Positions 42,531 to 49,796 of a DNA stretch of 64,000 bases are shown in pieces (the stretch's first letter is position 1; each line of letters starts with the position of its first letter). The translations under genes and the position numbers were made by a program. The DNA lies in contig NZ_PVBR01000006.1 in assembly GCF_002980495.1 (NCBI RefSeq), positions 1-64,000 of the forward strand. Direction: 5' to 3'. The notes under the pieces were generated by a model. That model worked only from the letters and a program-made list of their open reading frames with translations. It did no database searches and had not been told where the DNA came from. This DNA comes from Phyllobacterium phragmitis (lineage in GTDB: Bacteria; Pseudomonadota; Alphaproteobacteria; Rhizobiales; Rhizobiaceae).

Positions 42531-43457
42531 ATGAGCAGGAAAGAGAGCAAACCCCGCGTCGACATCTACGCGAAGATCACCGACCGCATCGTCGCGGATT
42601 TGGAGAAGGGAGTGCGTCCGTGGGTGAAGCCATGGAGCGCAACGAACACCACCGGGCGTATCACGCGCCCGCTGCGCCACAACGGCTTGCCGTATCAGGG
42701 AATCAACACGCTGCTCCTCTGGTCCGAGGCGGTTGCTCGAGGCTTTGTCTCTCCGACCTGGATGACATTCAAACAGGGCGTCGAACTGGGCGGCCATGTC
42801 CGCAAGGGCGAGACCGGCTCGATGGTGGTCTATGCCAACCGCTTCACCCGCACCGAAACCGATGCCAGTGGCGAGGAGGTCGAGCGCGGCATCCCCTTCC
42901 TCAAGGCCTATACGGTGTTCTGCGCCGACCAGATCGAGGGTCTTCCCGCACAGTACTACGGCAATCCCGCGCCAGTGGCCGATCCGGTGGAGCGAATCGA
43001 GCATGCGGATGCCTTCTTCGCCAATACCGGGGCGGTCATCCGGCACGGCGGCGACAAGGCCTATTTCAATCCGGCGCTCGATGTGGTGCAAATGCCGCCG
43101 TTCGAGAGTTTCCGCGACGCACCGGGTTATTATGCGACCCTCGGACATGAAATGACCCATTGGGTCGGCTCGGAGAAGCGACTTGATCGCAATCTCTCAC
43201 GTTATCACAAGGATCGCTCGTTCAGAGCCCACGAAGAACTTGTGGCCGATTTGGGCGGCTGCTTTTTAGCCGCTGATCTCGGCATCGTGCCCGAGTTGGA
43301 GCCGCGGCCCGATCATGCGAGTTACCTTGCCAGTTGGTTAGAAATTCTCAAGAACGAGAAGCGTTTCATCTTCGCTGCGGCTGCGCATGCCCAACGTGCG
43401 GTCAACTATCTGCATGATCTCCAGCCGAATGCGACGCGGGTCGCGGAGGCTGCGTGA
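42531..43457 (+). CDS. ardC: ArdC-like antirestriction protein (ssDNA-binding plus zincin)
   Basis: A 308-residue ArdC homologue. The N-terminal ssDNA-binding domain (KPRVDIYAKITDRIVADLEK, GVRPWVKPWSA, LPYQGINTLLLW, KQGVELGGHVRKGETGSMVV) is followed by a metalloprotease-like domain with the zinc motif LGHEMTHWVGSEKRL and the downstream HEELVADLGGCFLAADLG. ArdC proteins shield incoming single-stranded DNA from restriction after conjugation. Start ATG 42531 follows AAGGAA. The stop overlaps the next gene (TGATG), so antirestriction and the PAPS-reductase-like protein are made together. Confidence 0.9.
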   Translation: MSRKESKPRVDIYAKITDRIVADLEKGVRPWVKPWSATNTTGRITRPLRHNGLPYQGINTLLLWSEAVARGFVSPTWMTFKQGVELGGHVRKGETGSMVVYANRFTRTETDASGEEVERGIPFLKAYTVFCADQIEGLPAQYYGNPAPVADPVERIEHADAFFANTGAVIRHGGDKAYFNPALDVVQMPPFESFRDAPGYYATLGHEMTHWVGSEKRLDRNLSRYHKDRSFRAHEELVADLGGCFLAADLGIVPELEPRPDHASYLASWLEILKNEKRFIFAAAAHAQRAVNYLHDLQPNATRVAEAA

Positions 43458-44320
43458 TGCTGCATTCTCCGGTCAACCTCGGGGGTGGCACTGAGCCATC
43501 CCCCATCCGCCTACGTGTGCTCAGCCTCGGTGCCGGGGTTCAATCCACTACCCTTGCTCTGATGGCCGCCCATGGGCATTTCGGCTCTGTAGATTGTGCG
43601 ATTTTTGCCGATACCGGCTGGGAGCCGGCCGCAGTTTACGAGCATCTGCACTGGCTGATGTCGCCAAACGTCCTGCCGTTCCCGGTGCACACCGTATCGG
43701 CCGGCAATCTTCGGGAAAGCCTGCTTGCCGCGGGCGATGGCAAGCGATGGGCATCGATCCCTGCCTTCACGCGAACCGTCGACCGGCGCGGCAATGTCTC
43801 GATCGGCATGATACGCCGGCAATGCACGACCTCTGCGAAGATTGAACCGATCCGCCGCAAGGTGCGGGAACTGGCCGGTCTCACCCGCAAACGCTCCCCG
43901 AAATACCCGGTCGTTCACCAGTGGCTCGGGATTTCGATGGACGAGGTCGTGCGCATGAAGCCAAGCCGCGAGGCCTGGCAGCTCAACCGCTTTCCTCTCA
44001 TCGAGCAACGTATGACGAGGAAAGACTGCCTCGACTGGCTGAAAAGTCATGGCTATCCGAAACCGCCGAAGAGCGCGTGCATCGGATGCCCCTACCATAG
44101 TGACGCCATGTGGCGATCCATGCGAAGCAACGACCGGGCGGCGTGGGACGACGCCGTGGAGGTGGATCGGGCGATCCGGACCGGTCTTCGGGGTATACGT
44201 GGCGACGTCTTCCTGCATCGCTCCGGCGTTCCCCTGGAAGAGGCCGATCTGTCAACCGCCACCGATCACGGCCAGCTCGACCTCTGGCCGAACGAATGTG
44301 AAGGTATGTGCGGCTTGTAG
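43457..44320 (+). CDS. PAPS-reductase/DndC-like ATP-pyrophosphatase-fold protein
   Basis: A 287-residue protein of the PAPS reductase/ATP-PPase superfamily. The PP-loop-like LSLGAGVQSTTLALMAA is near the start; FADTGWEPAAVYEHLHWL, RRQCTTSAKIEPIRRKVR and a C-terminal Cys motif SACIGCPYHSDAMW follow. This arrangement is seen in phage and plasmid proteins related to DndC and to sulfur- or nucleotide-activating enzymes, not in canonical CysH. It may activate a substrate with ATP and use the Cys residues for sulfur or an Fe-S cluster. Coupled to ardC by TGATG, which suggests a role in protecting transferred DNA; inferred. Confidence 0.78.
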   Translation: MLHSPVNLGGGTEPSPIRLRVLSLGAGVQSTTLALMAAHGHFGSVDCAIFADTGWEPAAVYEHLHWLMSPNVLPFPVHTVSAGNLRESLLAAGDGKRWASIPAFTRTVDRRGNVSIGMIRRQCTTSAKIEPIRRKVRELAGLTRKRSPKYPVVHQWLGISMDEVVRMKPSREAWQLNRFPLIEQRMTRKDCLDWLKSHGYPKPPKSACIGCPYHSDAMWRSMRSNDRAAWDDAVEVDRAIRTGLRGIRGDVFLHRSGVPLEEADLSTATDHGQLDLWPNECEGMCGL

Positions 44321-44990
44321 TTACGGGCCCGGCAATTTCGGTGGCTTCGACACTCTGGCGGGTGGCTGCCGGCTGGAGGCCCGCCTTGCGTCCGAACACT
44401 GTTCGGGCGGTGAACCGGAGAGCCGAGCCAGATCAACCGGCCGTACCGGCGTCCAGCTCGAAGATGGGAATTTCCGTGACCTTGAAGCGGCCGTGCCTGC
44501 TTGAAGGGGCAGTCGCCGGATCCTCGGAGTTTCGCCAGTCGGCCGGTCGTCGTTCGACCGATAGGAGACGGCGGCCGCCTCTCTTGCCGGATGAGGTGGG
44601 CTGTCGTAACGCGATGACACTTACCAGGTGGGGCCGAGATTGATCGCGCTTCATCGTGGCCGCGGTGAAAGTCGTCAGGTCGATGAGGTCGCCTGTCGTC
44701 TGCCCGGTGGTTTCATGAAAGGGCGCAACCAACTGCGTCCTCGATGTGGCTGGTCTGACCGAAGGCCGTCTTCGCTTCGCTGCGCCTCGTTCTCAAACCC
44801 GCAACAGCCGGTCGCGGCTTTCTTCCCCTGCTGGCTTCGCCATCATTCCGCGCGGAACAAGAAAGCCTCGCCCTGGCTGCCCTTCACTCTCGTTGCGGCC
44901 CCTGCGGGGTGCGGGCCGATCGCCTCCGGTCCATCGACCGCCATCGAGGTCGCGATGGTCGCGGCCCGAGAAACTCACGGAGACGACATC
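44321..44990. other. 670-base gene-free GC-rich region upstream of DUF736 gene
   Basis: No frame here resembles a protein family on either strand. The final 250 bases before 44991 form a GC-rich leader with repeated hairpins (for example CCTGCGGGGTGCGGG and a GGTCGCG/CGCGACC pairing) like other leaders in this backbone. It probably carries the strong promoter usual for DUF736 genes. Confidence 0.4.
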
Positions 44991-45302
44991 ATGGCTACCA
45001 TCGGTTCTTTCGCTTCTTCGGGCAACGGCTTCAGCGGCTCGATCAAAACTCTTAACCTCAACGTCAAGGCCAAGCTGGTCCGCATCGACAATCCCTCCGA
45101 CAAGGGCCCCCACTTCCGCATCCTCGCCGGAGCGAATGTCGAGCTCGGCGCCGCCTGGCAGAAGGTCTCCGCGGAAGGCCGCGACTACCTCTCGGTCAAG
45201 CTGGACGACCCGAGCTTCCCTGCACCGATCTACGCCACCCTGATCGAGGTGGAAGGCGAGGAAGGCCTGCAGCTGATCTGGTCTCGCCCCAACCGGGACT
45301 GA
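44991..45302 (+). CDS. DUF736-family protein
   Basis: A 103-residue DUF736 protein: [60 protein letters not shown] and a C-terminal LIWSRPNRD. This small beta-rich family is one of the most common cargo-free genes of alphaproteobacterial plasmids and ICEs; its role is unknown (a nucleic-acid- or chaperone-type function has been guessed). Start ATG 44991 after CGGAGACGAC. Monocistronic with a long leader; a GC-rich hairpin at about 45319-45344 follows. Confidence 0.9.
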   Translation: MATIGSFASSGNGFSGSIKTLNLNVKAKLVRIDNPSDKGPHFRILAGANVELGAAWQKVSAEGRDYLSVKLDDPSFPAPIYATLIEVEGEEGLQLIWSRPNRD

Positions 45303-45385
45303 TCGCCTCGAACAGAGGGCTCCGCCGCACGGGCGGGGCCTTCGGCCTTTCCAGGAAAAACGCCGGCAGCCGGAAGGAACGAAAA

Positions 45386-45584
45386 ATGACCGACATTACA
45401 CAGGCAGCATCCCGCCGCGAGCATCCGGACGATATCGCCATCTGGCCCGACGGGACCTGGGGCGCATATCGGAGATGTCCGCAACGGCGAATACCACTAC
45501 ATGTCCGACGATTACGAGGTCGTGCCCATCGAAGACATTGCCCGGCTCTCCGAACTGGGATTTGCCGACGAATTTTTCGCCTGA
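45386..45584 (+). pseudogene. small plasmid gene broken by a frameshift
   Basis: From ATG 45386 the frame reads MTDITQAASRREHPDDIAIW and PDGTWG, and the continuation IGDVRNGEYHYMSDDYEVVP with ARLSELGFADEFFA and a stop at 45584 lies in another frame. The switch point is near 45460. Both halves look like one protein of about 65 residues. Function unknown; broken or a sequencing indel. Confidence 0.65.
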
Positions 45585-45675
45585 CGTCCAGATTGAGATT
45601 TGTGAACCGCCCGCCTGATTTTCCACTTGCACCGGCGCTGTGGCGTCCGCCAGCAGGGCCTTCCTCGCCTAATGG

Positions 45676-45714
45676 AAGCCGGAACCAGGCATCGAGCCTG
45701 CTTCCGGCTTTTTT
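45676..45714 (+). terminator. rho-independent terminator
   Basis: AAGCCGGAA (45676-45684) pairs with TTCCGGCTT (45702-45710), with an inner AGGC/GCCT stem, followed by a run of T to 45714. It is a classic intrinsic terminator for the preceding transcript. Confidence 0.85.
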
Positions 45715-45782
45715 GTACCCTCGGTGCGTGTGGAACCGGGGTCTGCTCAGATCGTCCAAGCCTGCCATGCCGGCCCGAAGGC

Positions 45783-45926
45783 ATCAAGGACGAGCGGTTC
45801 CCCCAAAATGCTGGCGCATTTCGGCTCCCCCACTCGCCGGCTCCGCCGGTCGCTTCGCGATCCCTGACCCCTCCGGTCCGGCATGACAGCCGAGGTCGTC
45901 TTTCACCAACATCAAGGAGACGACCA
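45783..45926 (+). ncRNA. structured leader element, copy A
   Basis: Leader of the gene at 45927. TCAAGGA (45784-45790) can pair with TCCCTGA (45861-45867), enclosing a hairpin AAATGC-TGGC-GCATTT and a hairpin CCGGC-TCC-GCCGG. The same order of elements recurs in the leaders at 48.05 and 49.04 kb with changed but still paired bases. Confidence 0.6.
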
Positions 45927-46091
45927 ATGTCGATCGATCAACATATCGAGGAATTGAAAGCTGAAGGCCGGAACGCGGTGTATCCCGATGAACGCCGCGA
46001 GATCGAGGCGGAACTGGCCAAGGCGATTGCGGAGCGGGACCGACTTCTCGCTGACGCCTACGGGCCATTCTTCGGCGAGCCTCCCTTTTAG
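45927..46091 (+). CDS. small helical protein, unknown function
   Basis: A 54-residue, mostly helical, charged protein (MSIDQHIEELKAEGRNAVYP, EIEAELAKAIAERDRLLADA). No family is recognised. ATG 45927 follows AAGGAGACGACC. Its last codons and stop lie inside the rho-independent terminator hairpin that ends its own transcript. Confidence 0.6.
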   Translation: MSIDQHIEELKAEGRNAVYPDERREIEAELAKAIAERDRLLADAYGPFFGEPPF

Positions 46092-46102
46092 GGAGGCTTT
46101 TT
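46078..46102 (+). terminator. rho-independent terminator overlapping a stop codon
   Basis: AGCCTCCC (46078-46085) and GGGAGGCT (46091-46098), loop TTTTA, then a T run. The stop codon TAG of the preceding gene is at the loop/stem junction (46089-46091). Confidence 0.85.
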
Positions 46103-46103
46103 C

Positions 46104-46136
46104 ATCAGCGCCGCATTGGCTTTGTGCGGCGCTGAT
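46104..46136. terminator. 12-bp hairpin between convergent genes
   Basis: ATCAGCGCCGCA (46104-46115) and TGCGGCGCTGAT (46125-46136) form a perfect stem with a 9-base loop. It separates the small gene at 45927 from the oppositely oriented HU gene and may stop transcripts from the HU side. Confidence 0.6.
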
Positions 46137-46176
46137 CGACCTCTGAATCGGGGCCGAACATATGTCAGCCCTCGGC

Positions 46177-46455
46177 TCAGCCGTTGAGGGCATCCTTGAT
46201 CGCCTTCGCCGGTGTGAAGGTCAACTTTTTCGACGCCGCAATCTTGATTGTTGCACCAGTCGAAGGGTTCCGGCCTTCGCGTTCCGGGGTGTCTTTAATC
46301 TTGAATTTGCCAAATCCGGGCACGCTGGTTTCAGCGCCGCTCTTGGCCGCGTCCACCATCTGGTGGAACACGCTCTCGACGATCGTCTTGGCCTGAGCTT
46401 TCGTCAGGCTCTGCTCGGCTGCGATCTTGTCGGCAATCTCATTCGTTGTTGTCAT
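46177..46455 (-). CDS. HU-family DNA-binding protein
   Basis: A 92-residue HU/IHF-fold protein: N-terminal helices (TTTNEIADKIAAEQSLTKAQ, VESVFHQMVDAAKSG) and the beta-arm region VPGFGKFKIKDTPEREGRNP with the conserved GRNPxTG turn and KKLTFTPAKAIKDALNG. It binds and bends DNA without strict sequence. Plasmid HU-type proteins often replace or moderate the host nucleoid protein and can quiet newly acquired DNA. Monocistronic on the minus strand. Confidence 0.94.
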   Translation of the reverse strand: MTTTNEIADKIAAEQSLTKAQAKTIVESVFHQMVDAAKSGAETSVPGFGKFKIKDTPEREGRNPSTGATIKIAASKKLTFTPAKAIKDALNG

Positions 46456-46612
46456 TGTAATACCTTTGTGTTGGAAAGCCCCAATCCACCTATGGCAACG
46501 AAATCCTTCCTTCGGAAGAGGCCGGCCGTCCTGTCATCCGCGAGAATCCACTGAAAACGACCGGATTTCATGGATTGGAGGCGGTTTCGGCATCTGCGCT
46601 TCCTGAGCCGGC

Positions 46613-46855
46613 TCAATCCCGATAGCCGCGCCGCCGCTTGGTCCGCTCCAGTTTCGCCATTGTTGTCTCAGCGTCTTCGGCCTGATCGAAGGTTTCCATC
46701 ATGGACTGGCCGTTCGTGCCGATCCGGCCCCAGTTGCGGATGACGGACGCGCCGCCGAACAATGTCGGCTGGATGGCGAGCGTATAGAACCGGCGCATAT
46801 TCTGCGACGGGTCGATGCGGCGAAGATGAACCGGACCTGTCTCCTCGTTCTCCAT
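46613..46855 (-). CDS. WGR-domain protein
   Basis: An 80-residue protein that is almost only a WGR domain: VHLRRIDPSQNMRRFYTLAI, LFGGASVIRNWGRIGTNGQS and a C-terminal Lys/Arg-rich KLERTKRRRGYRD. WGR domains occur in PARPs and in stand-alone bacterial proteins and bind nucleic-acid ends or backbones. ATG 46855 (MENEETGPVHL) is preferred over a longer frame without family likeness. Likely a small DNA-contact protein of the element. Confidence 0.85.
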   Translation of the reverse strand: MENEETGPVHLRRIDPSQNMRRFYTLAIQPTLFGGASVIRNWGRIGTNGQSMMETFDQAEDAETTMAKLERTKRRRGYRD

Positions 46856-47147
46856 GGCTGGAGTCTCGCTTCCTTTGGTAGCGGCGTCCAACGCATTTCG
46901 TGAATCGCTCGGGCATGACCGATTCATTTCAGTGATGCCCCGGTGCGGTCAGATGCGGGTTCCCTACAGCATGGTCGTGTCGTGCCGGTACGATAATTTT
47001 CGACCGGAGTGATTGGGCACGCCGCTCGGGGAGCGGACGGCCCTACTTGCGACGCAAGGCGGCGCTTACGGAGCCCGCAAGCGGTCTCTGCCATTCGGTG
47101 ACGATCCTCACGCAACGCTTCGATGGCACAGAAAAACGGGCAAGGTC
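46856..47147. other. 292 bases upstream of leader copy D, no gene
   Basis: No protein family is seen on either strand. It probably holds the divergent promoters for the WGR gene and the gene at 47419. Confidence 0.35.
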
Positions 47148-47418
47148 TGCATCGCGTATGGGATCGTACAGGACCGGCTGGTCACCGGATACGGACCGCG
47201 CCCTTTGGGCGCGGGGTCTTCCTCTGAACGTCCTAGTGTACGCCAGCCCATCCGGCGTCAATGACGGCGCGGCGCCTCCAATTTTCTGCCGGCACCCTGG
47301 CGGGCGCCTCCAAAAAAATGGGCACCTCCGCTTGCCGCGAGACGACCGCGTTCCGCGGTCATTGACCCCTCTGGTCTACAGCGTGGGCTCCTTGCCGTCA
47401 GAAAGACGAAAGGAGTTC
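47148..47418 (+). ncRNA. structured leader element, copy D
   Basis: Leader of the gene at 47419. GTCAATGAC (47257-47265) pairs perfectly with GTCATTGAC (47358-47366). Upstream, CCGCGCCC-TTTG-GGGCGCGG forms a hairpin at the place where the 48-kb copy has a different GC stem. Near the start codon, CTCCTT (47388-47393) can pair with the ribosome site AAGGAG (47410-47415), which would hide it. Confidence 0.6.
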
Positions 47419-47880
47419 ATGATGACAAACATCTTCAATCCATACTCGCGTCTCGGCAGCGTCGAAGCGATCCGCCACAAAGTCCTTGTCCGACTCGATC
47501 GGTGCCGGACGGAGTTTGCCCGGGCCATGCACGTCAGGCTTCTGGAGATGCTCGATGAAATGCGCGTCGATATCGAGAGCGAGCTTCCGATATGGATCGA
47601 GCTGGACGCAAACCGGCACAAGTCGGAGTCGGACGCATTCCTCTTCGAGCTCTACTTCGAGCGCCCGTGCTGCGATCAGCGCTGGATCAACGAAGGGCCG
47701 ATCTCCGTTCTCGAAGAGATCAGCGTCCTTGTTCACGGAGACGAGCCTGGCATCGTCTGCGGCGTGACGCTGGATCACACTCTGGTCCCGGCGTCCGAGC
47801 TCGACGGCCTTGATGAAATCTTCGCCGAAATCGGCGTGCATTTCATTGCCGCGCGGGTCAAGCACAACGCTGCGGCGTAG
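47419..47880 (+). CDS. conserved plasmid protein, unknown function
   Basis: A 153-residue acidic protein (MMTNIFNPYSRLGSVEAIRH, CRTEFARAMHVRLLEMLDEM, YFERPCCDQRWINEGPIS). No domain is recognised. It has an AAGGAG ribosome site, partly sequestrable by the leader hairpin. Two adjacent ATG codons (47419, 47422) are possible starts. It stands alone between two structured leaders. Confidence 0.6.
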   Translation: MMTNIFNPYSRLGSVEAIRHKVLVRLDRCRTEFARAMHVRLLEMLDEMRVDIESELPIWIELDANRHKSESDAFLFELYFERPCCDQRWINEGPISVLEEISVLVHGDEPGIVCGVTLDHTLVPASELDGLDEIFAEIGVHFIAARVKHNAAA

Positions 47881-47934
47881 GAGACCTTCCTGTCCGACGC
47901 TCGGGGAGACGGCTTTGGTCGCCTTCCTGAATTC

Positions 47935-48192
47935 GATCTCGCATATCGGGTAGCGCTATTGCCGGCTGGTCGCCGGATACGGTCGCGTCCCCTGGCGGGG
48001 TCGCGGGCCTGATCTACCTCTGACGTTCTATTGTGCACCCGCCACTCCGGCGTCAAGGACGAGCGGTTCCCCCAAAATGCTATCGCATTTCGGCTCCCCC
48101 ACCCGCCGCCTCCGGCGGTCGCTCACGCGATCCCTGACCCCTCGCGCCTACGGTGCGGGCACCTTTCGTCAGAAACGAAAGGAGACCTTCCT
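47935..48192 (+). ncRNA. structured leader element, copy B
   Basis: Leader of the gene at 48193. GTCAAGGA (48052-48059) pairs with TCCCTGAC (48131-48138), with one A-C mismatch. Inside are AAATGC-TATC-GCATTT and CCGCC-TCC-GGCGG; after it are GGTGC-GG-GCACC and CTTTCGT/ACGAAAG next to the ribosome site. The part from 47935 matches copy D (CCGGCTGGTC...CCGGATACGG). Confidence 0.62.
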
Positions 48193-48735
48193 ATGAATTC
48201 CTCGCAAACGCTCAACCTCATTGTGAAGCTCGCTGGCTTCAAGCTCCTCGTGCGGGCCAACCGCTTCGGTTGCGACAGCAATTTCGCACGGGAGACCCAT
48301 GATTACGTCATCACCGTCCTCGACGGTTTCCGCGCGGAGCTGGCCGAATTGATCCACCTCGCATGCGAAGCCCGACGCGAAACCGATCCGGACGAGCAGG
48401 ATGACCTCATCTACCATCTGCTTCAACGTCAGAATGCAACGGAGCGCCACTGGTACGATTGCCAACCTCTCGAGGTCGGTGGATGGAACCGCTCGGAACC
48501 CGATGGTTCATTTCGAAATCCCGTCACGGGGAAAGCCGAGTCCGCTGAAATTCCACGCGTCATCGATATCCCCCGAGAAAGCTTGTGTGGTCTGCCCGCC
48601 ATTCTTGATGACGTCGAGATCGAGTGTGGAATAGCTTTCACCTACGACATGGTCATTTACAAGCCGAGGCCGCGGAACCCGGAGGCGACGAAGACGATGC
48701 CGGCTTTCGACCCCGACGCGGAAATCCCGTGGTAA
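48193..48735 (+). CDS. conserved plasmid protein, unknown function
   Basis: A 180-residue soluble protein (NLIVKLAGFKLLVRANRFGC, FRAELAELIHLACEARRETD, RHWYDCQPLEVGGWNRSEPD). No known motif is seen. ATG 48193 after GAAAGGAGACC. Its leader belongs to the repeated structured family, and a multi-hairpin cassette follows it. Confidence 0.6.
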   Translation: MNSSQTLNLIVKLAGFKLLVRANRFGCDSNFARETHDYVITVLDGFRAELAELIHLACEARRETDPDEQDDLIYHLLQRQNATERHWYDCQPLEVGGWNRSEPDGSFRNPVTGKAESAEIPRVIDIPRESLCGLPAILDDVEIECGIAFTYDMVIYKPRPRNPEATKTMPAFDPDAEIPW

Positions 48736-48818
48736 CGGCAACCAGGGAGGCGGCGCTGTCGCCTTCCCTTTTCTTTCCGGATGCTTTTGCTCTGGCGGAT
48801 ATGGTGCGTGGGACGTCT

Positions 48819-48960
48819 AACCGGATCGACCGGCCCGCAGTCCTCTATGAGAGGGGGAAGCCGCCCTCTCAAGCTCTCCCCGGAGGGGGCAGGGCAAGCC
48901 CCGCCCCCTCCAACTCCCCCACCCCTGGAAAGGGGTGGTCCACCCCCTTCCAGACCTTCC
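48819..48960. repeat. multi-hairpin cassette, copy 1
   Basis: Successive hairpins: ACCGG-ATCGA-CCGG; GAGAGGG/CCCTCTC; GGAGGGGGC/GCCCCCTCC with inner GGGC/GCCC; CTGGAA/TTCCAG with inner GGGGTG/CACCCC. The same four-part order, with different but paired bases, recurs at 49618-49761. It lies between the gene ending at 48735 and leader copy C. Confidence 0.65.
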
Positions 48961-49039
48961 CCATCCATAATGTCGCGGCCCTGGTCGGGGCCGCGGACTA
49001 TCTCTCTCTGACTGTGCATTTTGCACCCGCCACTCCGGC

Positions 49040-49180
49040 GTCAAGGACGAGCGGTTCCTCCAAAATGCTGACGCATTTCGGCTCCCCCACTCGCCGCCGC
49101 TGGCGGTCGCTTCGCGATCCCTGACTCCTCGCGCCTACGGTGCGGACGCCTTCCGTCAGAAGGACGAAAGGAGACTTGTC
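49040..49180 (+). ncRNA. structured leader element, copy C
   Basis: Leader of the gene at 49181. GTCAAGGA (49040-49047) pairs with TCCCTGAC (49118-49125), enclosing AAATGC-TGAC-GCATTT and CCGCC-GCT-GGCGG; near the ribosome site CCTTC pairs with GAAGG. Closely similar to copies A and B. Confidence 0.62.
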
Positions 49181-49555
49181 ATGACTCAACGGAAAATCAT
49201 CACCATAGACGGCGGCAGCGCAGAATACTGGAGACAGCGGAAGCTGGGCTTCTGGCTGATCCGTGAGGCAGAGCGCGCCGCGAAGCGACTGGCCGATGCG
49301 CCGATGTATCTGCACGGCGGCTACGATGAAGAGGGAGACGTCATCGCCATCGAAAACCTTGGGCCCTACGATGACATGGAGGATGCCATCCGGGCGATTG
49401 AGAGCAACGAGACCGCAGTGAGCATCCTCGTTGCGCAGGGCCGCACCGAGATCGGCAACAATCCGATCAACGTTGTCATCCGCCAATTGCTGCCGCACGA
49501 CGGGCACAACGAGGATCCCGTCAGCAACCCGTTGTGCGGGCCAGACACCGACTGA
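49181..49555 (+). CDS. conserved plasmid protein, unknown function
   Basis: A 124-residue protein (MTQRKIITIDGGSAEYWRQR, LGFWLIREAERAAKRLADAP, ESNETAVSILVAQGRTEIGN). No domain is recognised. ATG 49181 after GAAAGGAGACTTGTC. It ends before a very strong terminator. Confidence 0.6.
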   Translation: MTQRKIITIDGGSAEYWRQRKLGFWLIREAERAAKRLADAPMYLHGGYDEEGDVIAIENLGPYDDMEDAIRAIESNETAVSILVAQGRTEIGNNPINVVIRQLLPHDGHNEDPVSNPLCGPDTD

Positions 49556-49560
49556 CCTTC

Positions 49561-49592
49561 AGGAGAGAGGCGGCCTTTGCCGCCTCTCTCCT
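49561..49592 (+). terminator. strong hairpin terminator
   Basis: AGGAGAGAGGCGGC (49561-49574) and GCCGCCTCTCTCCT (49579-49592) form a 14-bp perfect stem with a CTTT loop, five bases after the stop of the 49181 gene. Only a short T pair follows. Confidence 0.75.
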
Positions 49593-49609
49593 TGCATTGA
49601 TGCTGGGAG

Positions 49610-49761
49610 CCAGGCCAACCGGTTCGACCGGTTGGCCTGGCTATGAAAGGGGGGCAAGCCGCCCCTCTCAACCTCACCCCATGAAGGAAGGGCAAAGCCC
49701 CTCCTTCAAACATCCTCCCATGGGGGAAGGAGGGACGGTGTCCCTCCACCTCCTTCCCCCA
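49610..49761. repeat. multi-hairpin cassette, copy 2
   Basis: It starts with a 14-bp perfect inverted repeat, CCAGGCCAACCGGT / ACCGGTTGGCCTGG (49610-49640). Then come GAAAGGGG/CCCCTCTC, TGAAGGA/TCCTTCA with inner GGGC/GCCC, and GGGGGAAGGA/TCCTTCCCCC with inner GGGAC/GTCCC. The order and inner architecture match copy 1. Confidence 0.65.
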
Positions 49762-49796
49762 AAACCCCCATCCTCCTCTCCCTGACGTTGCGTCTA

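Noticed and set aside
48819-49761. CRISPR array
   Set aside because: The repeated units are imperfect hairpins of different sequence with no constant repeat and no spacers, and there are no cas genes in the window.
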